From: Sphingomonas sp. CCH10-B3
Lineage (GTDB): Bacteria > Pseudomonadota > Alphaproteobacteria > Sphingomonadales > Sphingomonadaceae
Length of the DNA stretch: 24,163 nt
Direction of reading: 5' to 3'
Assembly: GCF_001556185.1 (NCBI RefSeq)
Contig: NZ_LSIJ01000078.1
Location: 1 to 24,163 of the forward strand
Every line of letters begins with the position of its first letter. The first letter of the stretch is position 1. Of the stretch, positions 19,170 through 24,163 are shown piece after piece. Position numbers and translations under genes: made by a program. The notes below the pieces were generated by a model. It saw nothing but the letters and a program-made list of their open reading frames with translations. It had not been told where the DNA came from and did no database searches.

Positions 19170-20870
19170 TCAGCGCCCCTGTGCGCGCCAGCGGCGGATC
19201 GTTCGGCCGATGATTTCCTCTTCCTGGCCGACTTCGCGCCACAATACCGAAAACAGCGGATCGGCCGAGGCAGGCCGCTTGATTTCCTCAAGGTCGTCGA
19301 ACGACACGCGCACGGGCACGCCCACGCCTTCGCCGCAGACGATGCATTCGCGGTTACGCAGCGCCGGGATCGAATCGAGGAAACCGCGCGCGCCTTCGGG
19401 CATGGCGGCGCGCACGAACGACTGGTCGCGATCGTTGTTGAGCCGCATCGAAATGATCGTGCCGCACTGTGACAGCACGCCTTCCGCAAGGTCCGACGGG
19501 CGCTGCGTGATCAGCCCCAGCGACACGCCATATTTGCGGCCTTCCTTGGCGATGCGGCTCAGGATCTTGCCGACCGACGAGCCATTGGCATTGGCTTCAT
19601 TGGGAATGTAGCGGTGCGCCTCCTCGCAGACGAGGAGGATCGGGCGCTGCGGCTCGCTACGCGACCAGATCGCAAAATCGAACACCATCCGGCTGAGCAC
19701 CGCGACCACCACCGACGTAATTTCGGACGGCACGCCCGACACATCGATGATCGAAATCGGCCGCCCGTCGCCGGGCAGGCGGAACACGCGCTCGATAAAA
19801 TTCGCCATCGTGTCGGCTACCAACATGCCCGAGAACATGAAGCTGTAGCGCGGATCGCCTTTCACTTCGTCGATCTTGTTCTTCAGCCTCATGTAGGGCG
19901 CGGTGTCGCCGGCGCGATCCATCTTGCCCATTTCATTGGTGATGATGTTGGTCAGGTCCGACAGCAGATAGGGAATCGGCGCGTCGACCGTCAGCTTGGC
20001 GATTTCCTGGCCGATCCGCCCCTTGCTGCGCGCGGCGAGCAGGCATTTGGCGAGAATGTCGGCATCCTGCTGCCGCTCGCTGCCCGATGTCGTGAGCAGC
20101 ACTTCGCAATGCTCCTCGAAGTTCATCAGCCAATAGGGCATTTGCAGGTTCGACACGTCATAGATCGCGCCGTTGGTCTTGAACGCAGCGCCATATTCGC
20201 CGTGCGGGTCGATCATCACGATATGACCCGACGGCGCGAGCTCGCAGATGCGATGCAGGATCAGCGCGGCGGCAGTCGATTTGCCGGTACCGGTCGAGCC
20301 GAGCAGCGCGAAATGCTTGCCGAGCAGCGCATCGACATACAGCGCGGCCCGGATGTCGCGGGTCGGATAGACGGTGCCGATGCCGACATTGGCGCGATCG
20401 TCGGCGGCATAGATTTGCTGGAGATCGGCCGTCGACACCGGGAAGATCGGCGTGCCCGGTGTCGGATAGCGGGTGACACCGCGCCGGAATTTGTAGAGCT
20501 TGCCGGTCAGCTTTTCCTCGTCACCTTCGCCGAGGAAATCGATTGCCGCGACAATGCTGTCCTCATGCCCGTCGAGCAGTTTCAGCGTGCGGACATTGGC
20601 GATCAGCCACGCATTGCCGACGCGCATCTTGACCTGGCTGCCGACTTGCCCGGCAGCGGCAACGACCGGGTCCGGATGCATGCTGAGCGCGTCCATGGCC
20701 GCGGCATCGAGCAGCACCTGGCTCGACGAGCCGGCAATTTCGAACACCACGCCGAACCCGCGCGACATGTCATAATGCATGGGCGCGCCCGCCTGACTCG
20801 GTGCCTGACTTGGTGCCTGACCCGGCGCCTGACCCGGCGCCTGGCTCTGGGTAGTGAGGTGGTCGCTCAT
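19170..20870 (-). CDS. HerA-like DUF87 ATPase
   Basis: The 566-aa product is a FtsK/HerA-superfamily ATPase. After a repetitive Q-A-P-rich leader (residues 8-30) comes a HAS-barrel-like beta domain (35-130). Walker A is GSTGTGKS (191-198), the segment VMIDPHGEYG follows, and Walker B is ILLVCEEAH (411-419). The sensor region is LGLITQRPSDL with QCGTIISMRLNN. HerA proteins are hexameric DNA translocases; archaeal ones pair with the NurA nuclease and some bacterial ones with defence effectors. No nuclease, Sir2 or DUF4297-type partner is adjacent, so a solitary housekeeping role is more likely. ATG 20870 is preferred, with GGGGG 10 nt upstream; ATG 20879 is also possible. The stop lies in a small hairpin (19164-19181). 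Confidence 0.85.
   Translation of the reverse strand: MSDHLTTQSQAPGQAPGQAPSQAPSQAGAPMHYDMSRGFGVVFEIAGSSSQVLLDAAAMDALSMHPDPVVAAAGQVGSQVKMRVGNAWLIANVRTLKLLDGHEDSIVAAIDFLGEGDEEKLTGKLYKFRRGVTRYPTPGTPIFPVSTADLQQIYAADDRANVGIGTVYPTRDIRAALYVDALLGKHFALLGSTGTGKSTAAALILHRICELAPSGHIVMIDPHGEYGAAFKTNGAIYDVSNLQMPYWLMNFEEHCEVLLTTSGSERQQDADILAKCLLAARSKGRIGQEIAKLTVDAPIPYLLSDLTNIITNEMGKMDRAGDTAPYMRLKNKIDEVKGDPRYSFMFSGMLVADTMANFIERVFRLPGDGRPISIIDVSGVPSEITSVVVAVLSRMVFDFAIWSRSEPQRPILLVCEEAHRYIPNEANANGSSVGKILSRIAKEGRKYGVSLGLITQRPSDLAEGVLSQCGTIISMRLNNDRDQSFVRAAMPEGARGFLDSIPALRNRECIVCGEGVGVPVRVSFDDLEEIKRPASADPLFSVLWREVGQEEEIIGRTIRRWRAQGR
20791..20838 (-). repeat. 12-bp tandem repeat encoding Q-A-P-G/S
   Basis: Four consecutive 12-bp units (20791-20802, 20803-20814, 20815-20826, 20827-20838) plus a degenerate fifth encode the repeated tetrapeptide QAPx near the N-terminus of the HerA-like ATPase. 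The last two full units are identical. Copy number may vary between strains without changing the reading frame. Confidence 0.8.
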
Positions 20871-20973
20871 GCAAGTCATGCCCCCGGGAATGCATCTGTC
20901 TGACGCATAACCTTGGCAGGGCATTGGTAAATTTAGCGTGTTGATGGCGCCGGGCGCGCTGCCCGAGTCAGGG

Positions 20974-21732
20974 CTAAAGCCGCCGCGCAATCCAGCCCGC
21001 CGCCCAGCCGAACAGCACCGACAGCGCAACCGCGACCAGCCCATAGGTGATCGAGTGCCGATCGGCGGCGCGCGCGACGAAGCGTTCAAACCCCGATTTG
21101 CGGATGTCGATCTCGCGCACGGCGGCGGCGAGCACGCGCCCCTTGCGGATCAGGAAGGTCTCGGCGGTGAAGCGCCCGACCGGCACGCGCGCGGGGATGT
21201 TGAGCCGGGCGCGGTAGAGCACGCCATCGGTGATCTCGACTGCGCCGGGCGCTTCGAAATAGAGCCTGCTGCGGCGCTTCAGATCGACCAGCCCGCGCAC
21301 GAACCGCTCATTCTCCTCGGGTGCTGCGCCGCTCGCTGGCGAAAGCTGCAAGCTGTCGAGCCCGATTTCGTAGATCGCCCGGTTGCGTTCATCGAGCAGC
21401 TGGTTGATCGGCTTCGACGAGGCGAGTGCATAATAGCTCGGCGCCGAAAGGTAGCGCATCCGCGCCGCATTGACCCAGATGCCGGCGACCTTCTGCTTTT
21501 CGCGCACCAGAATCGACTGCGACGGGCCCTTGATGACGACGACGATATCGGCATCGCGCTCTTCGGGCACGCGCCCGCCAGGATAGAGGATGGCGCCGAA
21601 CAGCAGCAGTTCGGCGCCCGTGAAGCTGTAGGCGATTTCGATGTCGCGCTGCGAGACATCGGGCACCAGCACCGGCTTGGCCTGCCCCATCAGCAGCGGC
21701 AACGCCGCGAGCAGGGCCAGCGCCCGTTTCAA
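20974..21732 (-). CDS. TIGR02186-type exported membrane protein
   Basis: The product is 252 aa from TTG 21732, which overlaps the TauE/SafE stop (TTGA). That start yields a clean signal peptide MKRALALLAALPLLMGQA, whereas GTG 21768 would add a charged leader. The mature part begins VLVPDVSQRDIEIAYSFTGA and ELLLFGAI, the hallmark of the TIGR02186 family. The protein ends with a membrane helix (ITYGLVAVALSVLFGWAAGW) and a basic tail, so most of it faces the periplasm, anchored at the C-terminus. From memory of alphaproteobacterial genomes, this family is commonly found beside TauE/SafE-type transporters, which suggests a joint role in export of a sulfur-containing anion. The function is not established, as far as I know. 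Confidence 0.82.
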   Translation of the reverse strand: MKRALALLAALPLLMGQAKPVLVPDVSQRDIEIAYSFTGAELLLFGAILYPGGRVPEERDADIVVVIKGPSQSILVREKQKVAGIWVNAARMRYLSAPSYYALASSKPINQLLDERNRAIYEIGLDSLQLSPASGAAPEENERFVRGLVDLKRRSRLYFEAPGAVEITDGVLYRARLNIPARVPVGRFTAETFLIRKGRVLAAAVREIDIRKSGFERFVARAADRHSITYGLVAVALSVLFGWAAGWIARRL

Positions 21733-22643
21733 ATCAGCTCGACCGAATATATTTCGTCGGGCCGCCACCCCAGCCCGATCGCCACGCGGACCGCCAGCAG
21801 CAACACGATAATGGCGAGCGCGAGCCGGAGGTATTCGGGCTTCACCTTGCTGGCGAAGCGCGCGCCGATCTGTGCCCCGGCGACCGAGCCGAGCAGCAGC
21901 AGCACAGCAAGCACGATGTCGACGGCTTTGGTCGTCGTTGCGTGCACCATGGTGGCGATGGCAGTGACGAACAGCGTCTGGAACAGCGACGTGCCAACGA
22001 CGACCTGCGCGCCCATGCCGAGCAGATAGAGCATGGCGGGAACCAGAATGAAGCCGCCACCGACGCCGAGCAATATGGTCAAGATGCCCACGAACACACC
22101 GAGCAGCAGCGGCGCCAGCGGCGAGATGTAGAGCCCCGAGCGATAGAAGCGCGTCCGCAGCGGCAGCGACGCGATCAGCGGGTGATGACGCCGCTTGCGC
22201 GCGGGAAGCGGCTGGCCGGTCCGCATCGCACGGATCGCCGCGATCGATTCCTGCGCCATCGTCGTGCCGATGAAGCCCAGCAGCAGCACATAGATGATCG
22301 CGATCGTGGTATCGATCTGGCCGCTCGCCTGCAGCAGGCGGAACAGCCCGGCGCCGACGAAGGTGCCGACGATGCCGCCAGCCACCATGATGCCGCCCAT
22401 CTTGAAGTCGACACCCTTGCGGCGCAGGTGCGCGAAGACGCCCGACACGCTCGCCCCCGTTACCTGGCTCGCCGCCGAGGCCGCGGCGACGGTCGGCGGG
22501 ATGCCATAGATGATCAGCAGCGGCGTGGTGAGGAAGCCGCCGCCGACTCCGAACAGGCCCGATAACAACCCGACGCCACCGCCAAGCAGCACGATCACCA
22601 GCGCATTGACGCTCAAATTCGCGATCGGGAGATAGATGTCCAT
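21729..22643 (-). CDS. TauE/SafE-family sulfite/organosulfonate exporter
   Basis: The 304-aa inner-membrane protein shows the two-fold repeated TauE/SafE hallmark: GLLSGLFGVGGGFLTTPLL near the N-terminus and GILTILLGVGGGFILVPAM in the second half. It is consistent with about eight membrane helices and a cytoplasmic loop containing PLPARKRRHHP. The family exports sulfite, sulfoacetate or related organosulfonates. The start MDIYLPIANLSVN at 22643 is chosen because an extension to 22682 is charged and non-conserved. It overlaps the TIGR02186 start and lies 51 bp after the outer-membrane-protein gene, so the four minus-strand genes may be one operon. The substrate is inferred from family only. 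Confidence 0.9.
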   Translation of the reverse strand: MDIYLPIANLSVNALVIVLLGGGVGLLSGLFGVGGGFLTTPLLIIYGIPPTVAAASAASQVTGASVSGVFAHLRRKGVDFKMGGIMVAGGIVGTFVGAGLFRLLQASGQIDTTIAIIYVLLLGFIGTTMAQESIAAIRAMRTGQPLPARKRRHHPLIASLPLRTRFYRSGLYISPLAPLLLGVFVGILTILLGVGGGFILVPAMLYLLGMGAQVVVGTSLFQTLFVTAIATMVHATTTKAVDIVLAVLLLLGSVAGAQIGARFASKVKPEYLRLALAIIVLLLAVRVAIGLGWRPDEIYSVELI

Positions 22644-22694
22644 GCCGCCGTTTGGCCTATCGTTTTCGCGGGCCAAGCGCAAAGCGCAAAGGCG

Positions 22695-23732
22695 TCAGAA
22701 ATCGCCGCCGATCGAGAGCGCCAGCCCCGAGCCGGGCGCGGCTTGCCCGCCGACCCGTGCACGCCATTCGAGCGCGACGCGCACTCGCCGCCGCTCGACC
22801 GGCAGCGAAACCGCAATCATCGGCCCGACATCGATCCGCTCGGCGCCCGGCTGGACCGCACCCCACGCCCCGACTCCGGCGGTGAAGGTGGCGCCACGAT
22901 AACGGGCGATTGCGCGGTCGATCCGCAGCGCGCCATCGGCATAAGCCACGCCGCGTCCGCGGCCGATTACCCCCGCCTGACCATAGCCTTCGAGCCGGAA
23001 ATTGCCGATCGGCACCGGGCCAACGCCGCCAACCACGCCAACCGCCGGGCCACCGCCACCGCCGTCGATCGCGATGCGCTGTTCGGCGACAAGGCGGACG
23101 GGCAGGCGCGTCGGCTGCCATTCGATCCCCGCTGCGGCTTCGCGCCCGGCACCGGCAAGCGGCGTCGCGACCCGACCGACCAGCGCTAGCCGACGCTGCC
23201 GATCGAGCGCATAGGCGAGCCGGATACCGGCCTGCGACCCGCCGAGCTGACCGCCGAGCGGACTTTGTCCGAGCCCACTGCCACCGCGCGCAATCAGCCA
23301 GACGCTCCCTGACAGCCGCCTCGCGCCCGGTGCCGACGGGCGATAGGGCGTTACCGGAGCCCTGGCCTCATCGTCGCGCAGATGCTCGGCGACCGGTTCC
23401 CCCGCGCCGAGCCGAGTCAGCCCGAGCAGCGCCAGCGCAATGCGGTCCGGATCGCCAGGGTGGCGTTGCCATGCCGGAGCCATTGGTCGTGAGAGGATTG
23501 GCGACTCGACGGGCAAGCGCACGAGCGCCCCGGGAACCGGCAGCGTCCCACGGCTGGCGACCCGAGCCTCAGGCGCTAGCGGTTGCGGCGGCGCGGGCAA
23601 CGGATTCAGCAGCGCGCGACCCTTGGCGATTTCTGGCATGGTGCCGGGCATCAATTGCACCAGCACCACGGTGCGCACCGCGATCCAGCCGCCGAGCACC
23701 AGCCCCAGAAAGCGCAACGGCCGACCGCTCAC
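22695..23732 (-). CDS. Predicted outer-membrane protein associated with an NfrB-like glycosyltransferase
   Basis: The product is 345 aa from GTG 23732, which overlaps the upstream stop as GTGA. An N-terminal hydrophobic segment (RFLGLVLGGWIAVRTVVLV) serves as signal or anchor. A Pro/Ala-rich linker of about 100 residues follows. The C-terminal 190 residues alternate hydrophobic and polar residues with many Gly (for example ARGGSGLGQSPLGGQ and EGYGQAGVIGRGRGVAYADG) and end in GGDF. A terminal Phe and this pattern suit an outer-membrane beta-barrel. In E. coli NfrB is encoded with the outer-membrane protein NfrA; this gene may play the matching role, possibly resembling the NfrA C-terminal domain, but I see no decisive motif. 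Function: probable cell-surface polysaccharide export, by inference. Confidence 0.6.
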   Translation of the reverse strand: MSGRPLRFLGLVLGGWIAVRTVVLVQLMPGTMPEIAKGRALLNPLPAPPQPLAPEARVASRGTLPVPGALVRLPVESPILSRPMAPAWQRHPGDPDRIALALLGLTRLGAGEPVAEHLRDDEARAPVTPYRPSAPGARRLSGSVWLIARGGSGLGQSPLGGQLGGSQAGIRLAYALDRQRRLALVGRVATPLAGAGREAAAGIEWQPTRLPVRLVAEQRIAIDGGGGGPAVGVVGGVGPVPIGNFRLEGYGQAGVIGRGRGVAYADGALRIDRAIARYRGATFTAGVGAWGAVQPGAERIDVGPMIAVSLPVERRRVRVALEWRARVGGQAAPGSGLALSIGGDF

Positions 23733-24163
23733 GGCTTTGCCTCGCGGCCGAGATCGGGGAAGGCATGCGCGGTCTTGTCCCACACCGGCGCGGCGCCGCG
23801 CAGCATCGCAATGTATCGGACAATCGCGCGCCGGGCGGCCAGCAAGCTAATGACGTTGCCAACAAAGGCCCGCGGCAGCGACCATAAAGCCTCGCGCCAG
23901 CCATAGATCGCGCCGGTAAACGCCATGCGCATCGCCAGCCGCCAAACCAGCAGCGCGGCATTGACCGCAACGAGCCAAAAGGGAAGCGGGACCGTCGGTG
24001 CGCTGCCGGTGGTCCAATGCAGCAGGAGCGCGACGCCCCAGGAAACCACCGCCACATAGGCAGCGGCCAGCACCAGCACGGCCAGCGGCGCGCGCCGGTC
24101 GCGCATCCGCATCCAATGGTCCGACAGGTCGAACGTCCGCCCCCAGCCGACCCGGTCCCACCC
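23729..24163 (-). CDS. C-terminal part of an NfrB-like glycosyltransferase (5' end outside window)
   Basis: The open frame continues through the right edge; 144 residues are visible. They begin GWDRVGWGRTFDLSDHWMRM, followed by two membrane segments (APLAVLVLAAAYVAVVSWGV and FWLVAVNAALLVWRLAMRM). The segment WSLPRAFVGNVISLLAARRA follows, and then the motif APVWDKTAHAFP. The WDKTxHxFP ending is the C-terminus I recognise from NfrB-type membrane glycosyltransferases (family GT2), where it follows the catalytic domain. The catalytic D-D-QxxRW region is outside the window. NfrB in E. coli is an inner-membrane protein that, with NfrA, makes the surface glycan used as phage N4 receptor. It overlaps the next gene by four bases. 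Confidence 0.72.
   Translation of the reverse strand, partial: GWDRVGWGRTFDLSDHWMRMRDRRAPLAVLVLAAAYVAVVSWGVALLLHWTTGSAPTVPLPFWLVAVNAALLVWRLAMRMAFTGAIYGWREALWSLPRAFVGNVISLLAARRAIVRYIAMLRGAAPVWDKTAHAFPDLGREAKP

Noticed and set aside
17564..19489. A 641-codon minus-strand open frame opposite the M23 peptidase
   Set aside because: The plus strand carries all M23 zinc ligands and a proper ribosome site; the antisense frame also runs out of frame into the HerA-like gene.
19170..20870. HerA-like ATPase as part of an anti-phage system
   Set aside because: Defence HerA proteins are paired with a nuclease or NADase gene. The neighbours here are an M23 peptidase and TIGR02186/TauE genes, so no effector is present.
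1..24163. CRISPR array, prophage, insertion sequence or integron
   Set aside because: No regularly spaced direct repeats, transposase, integrase or phage structural cluster was seen; the only phage-like piece is the tail-collar fragment at the left edge.

Overview
The window looks like an ordinary chromosomal segment of a GC-rich alphaproteobacterium, most likely a sphingomonad (order Sphingomonadales). This is inferred from gene families and neighbourhoods: a CarD regulator close to a 7Fe ferredoxin, an Hsp15-like S4 protein and a SUV3-type helicase; a TIGR02186 protein next to TauE/SafE; DUF1489; and an M23 peptidase with a cytoplasmic N-terminal extension. No rRNA or marker gene is present to prove it.

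Layout. 1-360: the last 32 codons of a tail-collar/Mdp-type protein, then tRNA-Gln(CUG) on the minus strand. 360-2114: a Ppx/GppA phosphatase and rlmE. 2115-3442: a secreted HExxH protein (minus) bracketed by related palindromic elements. 3456-7804: rpoZ (minus), a small ABM-like protein coupled to an MFS exporter (plus), and a bacterial Cdc48/p97-type AAA+ ATPase (minus) whose 3' end overlaps the MFS gene. 7805-8109: an intergenic stretch with a strong candidate small RNA. 8110-11685: a LysR regulator, an orphan Flp pilin gene of only 56 codons, a cyclophilin (minus), the Mg2+ transporter MgtE and a DUF1489 protein. 11686-11832: a 79-nt REP-type inverted repeat. 11833-13295 (minus): two tandem DUF2807 cell-envelope proteins, the first frameshifted by a 16-bp tandem duplication. 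13424-17419 (minus): carD, fdxA, the S4 protein and the helicase. 17651-20870: an M23 peptidase (plus) converging on a HerA-like ATPase (minus). 20974-24163 (minus): TIGR02186, TauE/SafE, a predicted outer-membrane protein and the C-terminus of an NfrB-like glycosyltransferase, with overlapping or closely spaced reading frames.

Most genes are housekeeping or conserved envelope genes, and I see no complete novel multi-gene system. The observations most worth following are: (i) a 67-nt minus-strand sRNA candidate at 7896-7962 with promoter, terminator and a CCUCUCCU motif; (ii) the duplication at 13201-13232, which carries a Tn5-mosaic-end-like core and breaks a lipoprotein gene, so it is either a real mutation or a library/assembly artefact; (iii) several genes (rlmE, flp, mgtE, the M23 gene and possibly the HerA-like gene) whose stop codon lies inside a hairpin without a U-tract; and (iv) a shared promoter form, TTGRCW-N17-TAAGSS, ahead of tRNA-Gln, rpoZ and mgtE.

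Several starts were moved from the longest open frame to internal codons supported by a Shine-Dalgarno sequence, a signal peptide or translational overlap. All family names come from recognising motifs by eye; no database search was run.
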